Assembly: GCF_000620625.1 (NCBI RefSeq) | Contig: NZ_JIAW01000023.1 | Span: 49,506-113,505, forward strand | Length of the DNA: 64,000 nt | Origin: Mycobacterium sp. URHB0044 | GTDB lineage: Bacteria; Actinomycetota; Actinomycetes; Mycobacteriales; Mycobacteriaceae | Direction of reading: 5' to 3' | In this document: positions 1 through 7,624 of the stretch, piece after piece | Position numbering within the stretch: the stretch's first letter is position 1 | How the letters are laid out: the number at the start of each line of letters is the position of its first letter | The notes under the pieces: model-generated | Told to the model about the DNA's origin: nothing | Seen by the model: only the letters and a program-made list of their open reading frames with translations | The model's database searches: none | Translations under genes and position numbers: made by a program

Positions 1-538
1 GTGCCACCCGCGCCGCGTCGATCTTGGCGTGCAGCCGGCCGGCCGCCTCCTCGCGAACGGCGCGGCGCTCCTCGTCGGAATCGGTGTTGCCCGTGAAGCA
101 TCCGGCAGGCGCCTCCTCGACGACCGCCAGCGCGCTGAGATACCTGGCAACCGCCTGCTCGCCGTCGAGGACGCTTGCTGCCCGGTCGCCGAGCGTCTCC
201 CTGACGAGTTCCAGATTCACCCTGGCAGGACAGGACTCGGCAGGCGCACTGCGCGCCAGCGCCGCGGAGAACTCCCTGTCGGCGTCGTCGAGACGATTGT
301 CGAGGACGGCTAGGCCGCCCGCGGCGAAGGAGACCTTCGCGGGCTCGACGACGTTGAGCACGTTGAGCATTGCGACATTGCCACGAAGCGCACCGGTGTC
401 GCGCTCCGCGAAGTTTGAGGCAGCCAAGCCACCGGCGATCACGACGGACGACAGCTTCAGAATCGCGACGACCATCACGACCGCGATCGGTGCGGAGAAC
501 ACCAGCAGCCGCCGCCGCAGGCGCGATCGTCGGTTCAT
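1..538 (-). CDS. Membrane-anchored TPR-like protein of MoxR/VWA operon (partial)
   Basis: This is the last visible gene of the minus-strand MoxR operon, and its C-terminus lies beyond the window edge; about 179 residues are visible. The ATG at 538 overlaps the stop of the preceding VWA gene (ATGA), so translation is probably coupled. The N-terminus is Arg-rich (MNRRSRLRRR) and is followed by one hydrophobic segment at about residues 11-38, giving a single membrane anchor. The rest is an outward-facing, Ala/Glu-rich helical region containing a TPR-like stretch (LDNRLDDADREFSAALA). TPR or Bat-type partners commonly follow VWA genes in MoxR operons. The TPR assignment is inference from one repeat-like segment. 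Confidence 0.7.
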   Translation of the reverse strand, partial: MNRRSRLRRRLLVFSAPIAVVMVVAILKLSSVVIAGGLAASNFAERDTGALRGNVAMLNVLNVVEPAKVSFAAGGLAVLDNRLDDADREFSAALARSAPAESCPARVNLELVRETLGDRAASVLDGEQAVARYLSALAVVEEAPAGCFTGNTDSDEERRAVREEAAGRLHAKIDAARVA

Positions 539-1512
539 ACGACCACGTCCGCGTTGGCCAGCCGGGTGCGGCGGAACTCGCGCAGCACCAGGTACAGCTC
601 GATGAGGATGAGGATCGCTGCGCCGACGGCGGGAACCCAGTACAGCTCGGTGCGGCCGGCAGGGGCGGCCGCGACGTCGGCGCTGGTGGTTTGCTCGGCC
701 GGCTGGGGAAGTGCTGCGGTCAGTGATTCGGTTGCGTCGCGGGGAACGTAGGGGACGCCGATCTGATCGGCGACGCCACGCAGCGCGGCCTCGTCGACGG
801 CCGACCGGGCGTCCGTTCCCGGGATCGGCCCGCCCGCCGCGGTGCCGTAGCCGAGCACGGCTCCTCCGTCGACGGTTCCCGCGGGAAGGTCGAATTCGCG
901 CTGTGGCGCTTGGGCTCCTGCGGCGCCGGCACCGAAGTAGAACACCAGGTTCTGCGCCCGCGGGTACTGCTGCGACGCGCCGATCAGCTGATAGCGCAGC
1001 ACGTTTCCCGCCGCACCGGGGTTCGCCTGGTCGATCGCATCCGGCGTCGCGGCGTACGGCGTGACAGCGGCCATGACGGGGCGCAGGCTCCAGGTATCCG
1101 CCGAGAGCGGCCAGTCCAGGGACGGCCGCGACGAGAACGTGATCACGGCGAACCGGGCGTCGGGATAGCGGTCCATCAGCGCGGCAATGTCATCACGCAC
1201 GCCGGCCATCCGGGCCCGGTCGCCGTCCCAGTCCTCGACGCGCATGTCGGGGGAGCGGTCGACGACGAGGAACACGTTCGGTTCGGTGTCCCCTGCGACG
1301 CGGGTCGGGCCCTGCTCCTCGGTGCCGACCATCGGGCGGGCGGCCGCCGCGACCAGCAGGAGCGCCGCCAGCGTCAACCCGGCCCACCGCCAGAGCACCG
1401 TCCGGGTTCGACTAGTCGGTGCCATTCTGCGCAGGACGACGACGCGCGCCGCGACGATGGCCGCCGCGACGGCAAGAAGCAGCAGCATCGGCAGCACCGG
1501 CTCGAAGGTCAT
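535..1512 (-). CDS. VWA-domain membrane protein of MoxR operon (BatA/BatB-like)
   Basis: 325 residues. Two hydrophobic segments (about 6-28 and 43-60) precede a von Willebrand factor A domain from about residue 79, and a third segment lies near 290-312, leaving a short cytoplasmic tail. The MIDAS loop reads DRSPD at residues 85-89 in place of canonical DxSxS, so metal binding may be altered. The ATG at 1512 was chosen because it overlaps the upstream stop (ATGA); an in-frame start seven codons earlier would run back into that gene. MoxR AAA+ ATPases are thought to act as chaperones on VWA partners, and the shared operon supports that here. The client is unknown. Confidence 0.8.
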   Translation of the reverse strand: MTFEPVLPMLLLLAVAAAIVAARVVVLRRMAPTSRTRTVLWRWAGLTLAALLLVAAAARPMVGTEEQGPTRVAGDTEPNVFLVVDRSPDMRVEDWDGDRARMAGVRDDIAALMDRYPDARFAVITFSSRPSLDWPLSADTWSLRPVMAAVTPYAATPDAIDQANPGAAGNVLRYQLIGASQQYPRAQNLVFYFGAGAAGAQAPQREFDLPAGTVDGGAVLGYGTAAGGPIPGTDARSAVDEAALRGVADQIGVPYVPRDATESLTAALPQPAEQTTSADVAAAPAGRTELYWVPAVGAAILILIELYLVLREFRRTRLANADVVV

Positions 1513-2483
1513 CGCCGCATCACCACCGGCCACGCCGCCAACGCCACCGCTGCCAACAGGGCCAACCCCAACGGAACGTCGGGCGACTCGGTCGGCTTGG
1601 TGCGCGCGGCCTCTGCCGTCGCCGTCGCCGCGGGTGGATGGGTCCGGATGTCCGCGAGACCCGTGGTCACGTCGGCGTCCGCGGAGACGGACCGGCCACC
1701 GGTGTCACGGGCGACGGCGGTCAGCTTCTGCGAATCGGCGCCGGTGACGAGCACGTTGACCTGAATGCCTGCCGTTCTCGCCATGTCCCGCACCCGGTCC
1801 GCGGTGAACAGTGCCGGTCGTGTCTCGTCGGGTGCACGCAGCGCGTCGGGGCCGACGTAGATGATCGAACGGCGTTGCGCGGCCTTCTCGTCGAACGACG
1901 GAAACCCGGCAAGGCACAACGCCAGGACGTCCTCGACGCCCTGGGCGTAGTCGGAGTAGGACACCGACGGCGCGAAGCCCGCGGCCTGGGCGGCACCCCG
2001 TGGTTGCGCATAGGCGGCGAATTGGCCTGCCGCGTACTGGTAGTCGCGGGTCAGCGGGATGACCCTCCGGTTCGGCGACGTCAGCCCGACGCGTTCGGTG
2101 GTGAACGTCTTCACCTCCCTCGCGACGTCGCTCAGCACCGCGCTGACGGCGGGATCGGTCACCGGTCCGCCGACGCAGACCATGATGTCCTGGGGCTGGC
2201 CGACCGCGGATGCCCGTGCCGCGGTGGGCAATCCGGTGGGCCGGGCAGCGGCGACGACCGTCGTGGCGAACATGACGACCAGCAGCGCGATGGTGACGGC
2301 CGTGGCGATCGACCGCATGCGGGCGGCGCGGACGTACTCGGGAAGCCGGGCCAGACGGCCGACGTTGGCGAGTGGCAGCAGCCGCCGGCGTTCGGCCGCC
2401 ATGCGAAGCATCAGGACCGCGACGATGCAGATCGCCAGACCCACACAGCCGGCGATCGCCACGGGCCACCACGTCAGGTCCAC
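1509..2483 (-). CDS. Degenerate VWA-like membrane protein
   Basis: 324 residues starting at a GTG that overlaps the previous gene by 10 bp. Hydrophobic segments lie at about 5-27 and 58-80, followed by an extracytoplasmic domain and a C-terminal hydrophobic helix ending in VVMRR. The domain position and the strand opening (QPQDIMVCVGGP) resemble a VWA domain, but the MIDAS Asp-x-Ser-x-Ser is absent. It could therefore be a non-metal-binding partner of the VWA protein encoded next to it. It lies in the middle of the MoxR operon. The VWA relationship is inferred from operon position and predicted topology, not from a clear motif. Confidence 0.65.
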   Translation of the reverse strand: MDLTWWPVAIAGCVGLAICIVAVLMLRMAAERRRLLPLANVGRLARLPEYVRAARMRSIATAVTIALLVVMFATTVVAAARPTGLPTAARASAVGQPQDIMVCVGGPVTDPAVSAVLSDVAREVKTFTTERVGLTSPNRRVIPLTRDYQYAAGQFAAYAQPRGAAQAAGFAPSVSYSDYAQGVEDVLALCLAGFPSFDEKAAQRRSIIYVGPDALRAPDETRPALFTADRVRDMARTAGIQVNVLVTGADSQKLTAVARDTGGRSVSADADVTTGLADIRTHPPAATATAEAARTKPTESPDVPLGLALLAAVALAAWPVVMRR

Positions 2484-2947
2484 GATCGGATCAACTCCTC
2501 CGCGTCTTCGCTGACCTGGCCGACGTCCACGTCTGAGGCCGCGTTGAACTGCGCGTCGTTCAGACTCTCCAAAAGAGGTGCAACGGAGGCGACTTCACTG
2601 GCGGCGATGTCCTCGAGCTGCATGTACTGCACGCGGATGCCGGTCGCCTGCTGCAGGAATCCGCGCAGTGCACCGCTGATGAGGGCGCCGGCAGGGGCGG
2701 GGGCCAGTTCGCCTGCCCGGTACCGATCTCCGGCCTCGCGGACCGTCGAGGCGAAGCGACGCTTGAGCATCTTGTCGCGCGCGACACCGATCACCGGGAG
2801 ATCGTGCAGCCGCTTCTCGGGCATGGTGGCGACGAAAACACCCGCGTACCAGAGGATGAGGACGAGCAACAGCAGTATCGCGATCCACAACCACCAGGAC
2901 GAGTAGGGCGTCGGACCGATGACGTGACGGAGCAGGTCATCCGGCAC
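2474..2947 (-). CDS. Small single-pass membrane protein of MoxR operon (DUF4381-like)
   Basis: 157 residues from a GTG at 2947, overlapping the end of the DUF58 gene by 11 bp. A strong hydrophobic helix at about residues 18-44 follows a short Trp-rich N-terminus, and a soluble helical domain of roughly 110 residues follows that. In many MoxR operons a short protein of this layout (DUF4381 type) sits between DUF58 and VWA genes, which matches its place here. Cytoplasmic placement of the C-terminal domain is likely. Its biochemical role is unknown, and the family name rests on position and layout rather than a diagnostic motif. Confidence 0.65.
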   Translation of the reverse strand: MPDDLLRHVIGPTPYSSWWLWIAILLLLVLILWYAGVFVATMPEKRLHDLPVIGVARDKMLKRRFASTVREAGDRYRAGELAPAPAGALISGALRGFLQQATGIRVQYMQLEDIAASEVASVAPLLESLNDAQFNAASDVDVGQVSEDAEELIRSWT

Positions 2948-3809
2948 GGGCGAACACCCCGGTCATCTCGATCAGTGCGGCCCTGATCTCACCGCTACCC
3001 GCAATCAGTGCGTGTGGCACGCCCTGCAGCGTCATGAACTCCGAAAGTTCTTCCCGCCGTTCGGCTTCGGCCTTGCGATACGCGGCGATGACCCGCGGCC
3101 CCACCGCGGCGCCACTCAACACGAACCGGCCGGTGGTCACGTCGTAACCGTCATGCTCGTCCTCGACCGATCCGACCGCGGGCAGGTCGGACACCATCGC
3201 CCACATGACGTCGTGCCGACCGGTGAGCCGGCTGAGAACCTCACCGAGCCGGGCGTCGACGTCGGGCTCGTCGGACACCACGAACAGCAGCAGCGGACGA
3301 CGGTAATGGCTTGCCACCCACTCCAATTGAGTGACGATGTTGCTGCGCGCCGGGTGCTTCGTCGTTTGATCGTGGAACCGGTGCAACAAGTATTCGATGT
3401 GCGTTTCGCCGCGCCGCAGCCGGATGTCGAGGCACCCGCGGGCGTCGCCGAACACCATGCCGACCTCGTCGGAACGACGCAGGGTGATCAATCCCATCGC
3501 GCCGATGACGTTGGCGGCGACGTCGGCCTTCGTCTCACCGGAGGGTGCGAGCGCGGTGGTGTTCCGGCCGGCGTCGGCCACCACCAGGATCTTGTGATGC
3601 TTCTCGGAGACGAAGCGCTTGATCAGCACATGGCCCGAGCGGGCCGACGCCTTCCAGTCGATGTCGCGGACGTCGTCCCCAGGCACGTAGGGCCGCAGGT
3701 CGTCGAACTCGAGGCTGCGGGTGTGCACCAGCGCGTAGCGCCCGCCCTCCAGCAGTCCGCTGGTGTCGCGGCCGAAGTACTTCTTGGCACGATCGAGGTG
3801 CTTGCCCAC
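2937..3809 (-). CDS. DUF58 domain protein
   Basis: 290 residues starting at GTG 3809, 22 bp after the MoxR gene. The DUF58 signature is clear near residues 38-57 (RPYVPGDDVRDIDWKASAR). The C-terminal half has a VWA-like fold, with ILVVADAG in place of a full MIDAS. DUF58 proteins almost always accompany MoxR ATPases and are assumed to work with them at the membrane, although this copy has no obvious transmembrane segment. It overlaps the next gene, so the MoxR-DUF58-membrane protein order is probably one transcript. A DUF58 of the second MoxR cluster lies at 25204-26457 and is longer. Confidence 0.88.
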   Translation of the reverse strand: MGKHLDRAKKYFGRDTSGLLEGGRYALVHTRSLEFDDLRPYVPGDDVRDIDWKASARSGHVLIKRFVSEKHHKILVVADAGRNTTALAPSGETKADVAANVIGAMGLITLRRSDEVGMVFGDARGCLDIRLRRGETHIEYLLHRFHDQTTKHPARSNIVTQLEWVASHYRRPLLLFVVSDEPDVDARLGEVLSRLTGRHDVMWAMVSDLPAVGSVEDEHDGYDVTTGRFVLSGAAVGPRVIAAYRKAEAERREELSEFMTLQGVPHALIAGSGEIRAALIEMTGVFARAG

Positions 3810-3831
3810 GGTGCTCGTCTACCTCATGACC

Positions 3832-4833
3832 TCACGGCACCCGGACGGCCTGCAGCACCGCGTCGACCACGGCGTCGGGCGTCACCCGGGCGCTGGCCGC
3901 CTCGAAACCGAGGATCAGGCGGTGCCGCAGGACCCGGTGCGCCAGCCGGGCGATGTCGTCGGGCACGACGTGGCCGCGTCCGCGCAGCAGGGCCAGGGCG
4001 CGCGCCGTCCGGCAGAACGCGATCGTGGCGCGCGGGCTGGCGCCGTATTCGATGAGCCGCGCGGTGCTCGCAGGCAGGTGCTGCTCGGGCTCGCGGGTGA
4101 CGCCGACCAGGCGGCTGGCGTAGTGGATGAGGGCGCGGTCCATGTGCACGGCCCGGACGAGTTCCTGTACGCGGCGGATGTCGTCGGACCCGACGACGGG
4201 CGCGGTCCGGTGGTCCTTGTCGTAGAGGCCCGCGTCCATCCGCGAGATGACCTCGACCTCGTCGTCCGTCGACGGGTACTGCACGATCTCCTTGAGCATG
4301 AAGCGGTCGGTCTGCGCCTCCGAGAGTGGGTACGTGCCCTCCTGGTCCACCGGGTTCTGGGTCGCGATGACGAGGAACGGCTCGGGGATCGGATACTCGA
4401 CGCCTGCGATCGTGGTCTGGCGTTCCTCCATGGCCTCGAGCATCGCGCTCTGCGTCTTGGCGCTGGAACGGTTGATCTCGTCGAGAAGCACGATGTTGGT
4501 GTGCACGGGCCCCAGCTGCGTGACGAACGAATTCGTCGACGCGTCGTAGACCTGGGTGCCGATGATGTCGCTGGGCAGCAGGTCGGGCGTGCACTGGATG
4601 CGGCGGAAGCCACCGTGAATGGATTCGGCGATGACGCGGGCCGCCAGGGTCTTGGCCAGTCCGGGGACGCTCTCGATGAGCAGATGGCCACCCGCCAGCA
4701 GGCCGATGAGCATCGATTCGCGGAGGTGGTTCTGCCCGACCACCTTCGCCGAGAACGCACCGGCTACGGCGCTCACGATGCGCTGGGCTTCGGCCATTTC
4801 TCGCTGGTCAAGCTGCGATCGTGCTGCGGTCAT
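3832..4833 (-). CDS. MoxR-family AAA+ ATPase
   Basis: 333 residues, the usual length for the family. Walker A is at about residues 50-62 (ESVPGLAKT), Walker B at 114-119 (VLLDEIN), and the MoxR-typical run YPLSEAQTDRFM follows. It is the first gene of a six-gene minus-strand operon with DUF58, small membrane, VWA-like, VWA and TPR-like genes. The family is thought to couple ATP hydrolysis to maturation or metal insertion of VWA-containing partners. A second, distinct MoxR (24233-25207) in the same window belongs to the Rv3164c (moxR3) arrangement. This one does not match the M. tuberculosis moxR1-3 neighbourhoods I recall, so no symbol is given. Confidence 0.92.
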   Translation of the reverse strand: MTAARSQLDQREMAEAQRIVSAVAGAFSAKVVGQNHLRESMLIGLLAGGHLLIESVPGLAKTLAARVIAESIHGGFRRIQCTPDLLPSDIIGTQVYDASTNSFVTQLGPVHTNIVLLDEINRSSAKTQSAMLEAMEERQTTIAGVEYPIPEPFLVIATQNPVDQEGTYPLSEAQTDRFMLKEIVQYPSTDDEVEVISRMDAGLYDKDHRTAPVVGSDDIRRVQELVRAVHMDRALIHYASRLVGVTREPEQHLPASTARLIEYGASPRATIAFCRTARALALLRGRGHVVPDDIARLAHRVLRHRLILGFEAASARVTPDAVVDAVLQAVRVP

Positions 4834-4927
4834 GGGTCCTTCCGTGGCGGGCGAAGTGCAGGGCAGGCATACCCCGACACGCCGATTTCATGCCCGGACG
4901 GCGCTCCCACAGGGTAGGTCGTCGGCG

Positions 4928-5335
4928 TCAGTCGATGACTGCGGTCGCCTCCACCTCGACGAGGAAGTCCGGCGCGGCGAGCGTGGCGACGCCGATTCCC
5001 GTCAGCGGTGCCATCGGCGTCACACCCAGCTTTGCGGCGGCTCGCGCGACGCCGTCGACGAACTGGGGCATCTTGTCGGGAGTCCAGTCGACGAGGTACA
5101 CGGTGAGCTTCACCACGTCGTCGAAGGAGGCGCCGGCCTCGGCCAACGCGGTGGCGACGTTGAGGTAGCACTGCTCGACCTGAGCGGCGAAGTCGCCGAC
5201 GCCGACCGTGTTCCCGTCTGCGTCCGAGGCGATCTGGCCTGCCATGAACACCAGCTTCGATCCGGTGGCAACGGACACCTGCTTGTAGATGTCGACCTTC
5301 GGCAGACCGGCGGAATTCATCAGGGTGATCGTCAT
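4928..5335 (-). CDS. RidA/YjgF-family protein
   Basis: 135 residues, typical of RidA-family proteins. It has the hallmark MAGQIASDADGN segment near residues 30-42, the VEQCYLNVATALAEAGAS helix, and the KLTVYLVDW strand. The classical RidA deaminase arginine (in a C-terminal R-x-C context) is replaced here by APLTGIG, so this is probably one of the Rid subfamilies without proven imine deaminase activity. It stands alone between the MoxR operon and the divergent membrane protein gene at 5390, with 54 bp between the two starts. Cytosolic trimer expected from the family. Confidence 0.85.
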   Translation of the reverse strand: MTITLMNSAGLPKVDIYKQVSVATGSKLVFMAGQIASDADGNTVGVGDFAAQVEQCYLNVATALAEAGASFDDVVKLTVYLVDWTPDKMPQFVDGVARAAAKLGVTPMAPLTGIGVATLAAPDFLVEVEATAVID

Positions 5336-5389
5336 ACGTACTCCTCGTCGTGGGCGCGCTCGTGGCGGCTCCCGTAAGTTCGTGAGGTC

Positions 5390-6076
5390 ATGCTCGCACT
5401 CCTCCTGCCTCTTCTGGGGTTCGCGCTTCTCGATTCGCTCAACGTCCTCAACCTCGGGGTGACGACGGCCGTCGTGTACGACAGCCGGCTGAGCCGCAAG
5501 TCTGCACTACCGGCGGGGTTGAGCTTCGTCGCCGGTGTGTTCGCTGCGACCAGCACGTTCGGCGTCTTGACGGTGTTGGGATTGAACTTCCTGACCGACC
5601 GGCTGGACTTCGACCTGACGCCGTCGATCCGCTACTGGGGTCAGCTGGCGCTGGGCGTCGTGCTGATCGCGCTTGCGCTTCTGACGTCCGGGGTCAGGAA
5701 GCCTGCGGCGCCACTGTGGGTGCTCAACATGGCCAGGAGCAATCCGTGGCTGCTCGGTCTGGTCGGCCTGGTCATCGGATTCGGGCAAGCCCCCACGGCC
5801 GTGCCCTACCTGACCGGACTGGCGATGCTCTCGGCGCGCGAACCGCTGCCGACGGGCTGGCCGGTGATCGTATTCTGCTACTGCGCGCTCACCTTGGTGC
5901 CGTCACTGCTCGTGCTGGGATTGTCGACGCGGCGAACCGTCCGGGCCAGGCGTATACAACGCAACTTCGTTCGCGTGCTCACCCGGTACGGGCCGCTTGC
6001 CGTCCGAATATTGTTTGGGGGCATCGGAATCGTGCTTGCCGTCGGTGCGCTGCTGCACTACGACGAACTCTGGTAG
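5390..6076 (+). CDS. GAP-type polytopic membrane protein
   Basis: 228 residues with about six hydrophobic helices. An Asn-rich first loop follows helix one (LDSLNVLNLG), and a Gly/Pro-containing helix (VIGFGQAPTAVPY) lies near residues 130-150. The overall layout fits the actinobacterial GAP/LysE-like small exporter group, whose mycobacterial members have been linked to transport of cell-envelope lipids. No nearby lipid or peptidolipid synthesis genes support a substrate here. The ATG at 5390 faces the RidA-like gene across a short divergent promoter region. Membrane location is secure, the family less so, and the substrate is unknown. Confidence 0.6.
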   Translation: MLALLLPLLGFALLDSLNVLNLGVTTAVVYDSRLSRKSALPAGLSFVAGVFAATSTFGVLTVLGLNFLTDRLDFDLTPSIRYWGQLALGVVLIALALLTSGVRKPAAPLWVLNMARSNPWLLGLVGLVIGFGQAPTAVPYLTGLAMLSAREPLPTGWPVIVFCYCALTLVPSLLVLGLSTRRTVRARRIQRNFVRVLTRYGPLAVRILFGGIGIVLAVGALLHYDELW

Positions 6077-6110
6077 GCGGGGCTCTGGTTTTGGTGCAGC
6101 GCCGATCCCC

Positions 6111-6163
6111 GTCGGTTCCGCGCGCCGCCGCCCGTCGGTTTCAGTCGGTTCCGCGCGCCGCCG
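6111..6163. repeat. 20-bp direct repeat, 33-bp period
   Basis: The 20-mer GTCGGTTCCGCGCGCCGCCG occurs at 6111-6130 and again at 6144-6163. The first copy is followed by a partial third unit (CCCGTCGGTTTCA), so the period is 33 bp. It lies downstream of the GAP-type gene and just before the family B palindrome. Confidence 0.85.
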
Positions 6164-6174
6164 GCGTATGCCGT

Positions 6175-6235
6175 TTGCCCGCCTCACAGCGACTTTTCGC
6201 GTCCCTGCCTCGAAAAGTCGCTCGGAGGTGGGCAA
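6175..6235. repeat. Dispersed palindrome family B, copy 1 (61 bp)
   Basis: A near-perfect inverted repeat bounded by TTGCCC and GGGCAA, with inner arms AGCGACTTTTCG and CGAAAAGTCGCT around a short GC-rich loop. A second copy of exactly the same length lies at 62555-62615, more than 56 kb away, next to the IS30 element. It sits in a gap between genes and could form a long hairpin in RNA or a cruciform in DNA. Confidence 0.85.
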
Positions 6236-6303
6236 TTCGGTGGTGGTCTCGGCGTGGATGGTGCGCTCGAGAAAATGGATTGCGGCGCAACGAGTGATGC
6301 GCG

Positions 6304-6504
6304 TTGACGAATATGGACCAGGGGGAGAAGGCGATACTGGCGGGCCTACCCGAAGTCGGCTACGCCGCGTCGCGTGTCGACTGGAACAGTCTGCGGCAGA
6401 ATGCCGTTGGCCGTGCGCTGGGCCGGGACACGTCGACGGCGACCCACGTCGTCGAGACCAAGCAGGGGTGGTTCGCGACGATCCTCGCGGAGCTGACCCG
6501 GTAG
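6304..6504 (+). CDS. Small hypothetical protein or gene remnant
   Basis: A 66-residue frame starting at TTG 6304 (or ATG 6313) with strongly GC-rich third positions, so it looks coding. I recognise no domain; the C-terminus (ETKQGWFATILAELTR) looks like the end of a longer protein. It sits in a repeat-rich gap, with a family B palindrome just upstream and a family C hairpin starting 20 bp downstream of the stop. No good ribosome site is evident before TTG; GGGGGAG occurs inside the frame. It may be the truncated 3' end of a lost gene rather than a functional small gene. Confidence 0.35.
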   Translation: MTNMDQGEKAILAGLPEVGYAASRVDWNSLRQNAVGRALGRDTSTATHVVETKQGWFATILAELTR

Positions 6505-6524
6505 CCAAACCCGTTGGCGCCCAA

Positions 6525-6573
6525 CGTGCGCTCGTGTGCGAGATTTCGGCGATTTTTCGCAATCTAGCGCACG
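6525..6573. repeat. Family C hairpin, related to family A core
   Basis: The outer stem CGTGCGCT/AGCGCACG (8 bp) and inner stem AGATT/AATCT (5 bp) enclose the loop TCGGCGATTTTTCGC. The left arm has an extra 8 nt (CGTGTGCG) that looks like a duplication of the outer stem. The core resembles the reverse complement of the family A copy 4 core (GCAATTTTCGCCGAATTTGC). It lies 16 bp from the end of the AraC gene and may terminate transcription. Confidence 0.6.
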
Positions 6574-6589
6574 CTCGGCGGGGGGGCGG

Positions 6590-7507
6590 TCAGATCAGCG
6601 CGGGTGCCGGGTGCGGTTCGGTCCGCAGGCGCGCCGCGTCCTGGCCGGGCGGCGCACCGAACAGGCGCCGATACTCGCGGGTGAACTGTGACGGGCTGTC
6701 GTACCCGACGAGATGCCCGATGCCTGCGACGTCGCGGGGATTGGCCAGCAGCAGCGACCGTGCCTGCTGAAGACGAATACGCTTCTGAAACTGCAAGGGG
6801 CTCATGGCCGTTACGGCGCGGAAATTGCGATGGAAGGCCGACGTACTCATTCCGGAGAGGCCGGCGAGGTCGTCGACCCGCATGGGCTCTGCGTAGTTGT
6901 CCCGGATCCAGCCGATCGCACGGCTGACGTGGGTGAGGTCACTGTCGGCCAGCCCGATCTGACGCAGCGTGTCGCCCTGCGGTCCAGTGAGGAACCGCCA
7001 GAGGATCTCCTTTTCGACGAGCGGAGCGAGCACGGCGGCATCGGCGGGTTCGTCGAGCAGCCGCAGCATCCGCGCGACGGCGTCGAGCAGGTCGACGCTG
7101 GCGTCGCAGGTGGCCATGGCGGATACGTCGGCAGTGGGACGCGGCCTTCGCCGTGTGGCGGTCTCCAGCAGCAACGCCGCGATCGCCGCTGGCCGAAGGA
7201 CGAGGGCAAGCGCCAAGGACGGATTGGCCTCGCTGGTGCCGATCCAGTGGCCGGTCACCGGCAGGTCGGCGGTGACGACGAGACACTGACCTGCCCGGTA
7301 CTCGTACGTGCGATCGCCGAGCAGGAGCTGCTTGCCGCCCTGGGCCATGAAGACGAGCAGCGGAGCGGTGAGCGAGTACTCCGGGATGGCGGGGCCCGTC
7401 GTCACCTTCGACATCAGCAGACCGTCGATGGACGTGCCCGTGTCCGGTCGTGCGTGCTCGGCGATGCGACCGCGGATCTCGTCGAGCAGCTCGGAACGGG
7501 GACGCAT
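6590..7507 (-). CDS. AraC-family transcriptional regulator
   Basis: 305 residues from ATG 7507 (MRPRSELLDE). The N-terminal half is a cupin-like effector domain of the AraC_N type. The C-terminal ~100 residues form the two-helix-turn-helix AraC DNA-binding domain, with DLAGLSGMSTSAFHRNF as the first HTH and VGYDSPSQFTREYRRLFG as the conserved second HTH. A longer frame to 7621 would overlap the divergent gene's leader and is less likely. It is divergent from an aldo-keto reductase with a 117-bp shared control region, the classical arrangement for a regulator and its target. Effector unknown; an aldehyde or ketone is a reasonable guess. Confidence 0.9.
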   Translation of the reverse strand: MRPRSELLDEIRGRIAEHARPDTGTSIDGLLMSKVTTGPAIPEYSLTAPLLVFMAQGGKQLLLGDRTYEYRAGQCLVVTADLPVTGHWIGTSEANPSLALALVLRPAAIAALLLETATRRRPRPTADVSAMATCDASVDLLDAVARMLRLLDEPADAAVLAPLVEKEILWRFLTGPQGDTLRQIGLADSDLTHVSRAIGWIRDNYAEPMRVDDLAGLSGMSTSAFHRNFRAVTAMSPLQFQKRIRLQQARSLLLANPRDVAGIGHLVGYDSPSQFTREYRRLFGAPPGQDAARLRTEPHPAPALI

Positions 7508-7624
7508 GACCCAATAATCGGGAATCGAGTAGGAATGTGCAAGAGGTCGGGCGGAACGGTCTACCGCCACGAACGCACCGGAGCTTTGATTTGAGTACAC
7601 ATTCCGATGAACGAGGAGCACGAA
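7508..7624. promoter_or_regulatory. Divergent control region, AraC regulator / aldo-keto reductase
   Basis: 117 bp between divergent starts. It is locally AT-richer (for example TTTGATTTGAGTACACATTCC around 7586) than the surrounding genes. GAGGAG at 7613-7618 precedes the reductase ATG by 6 nt. No clear AraC operator repeat was identified by eye. Confidence 0.5.
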
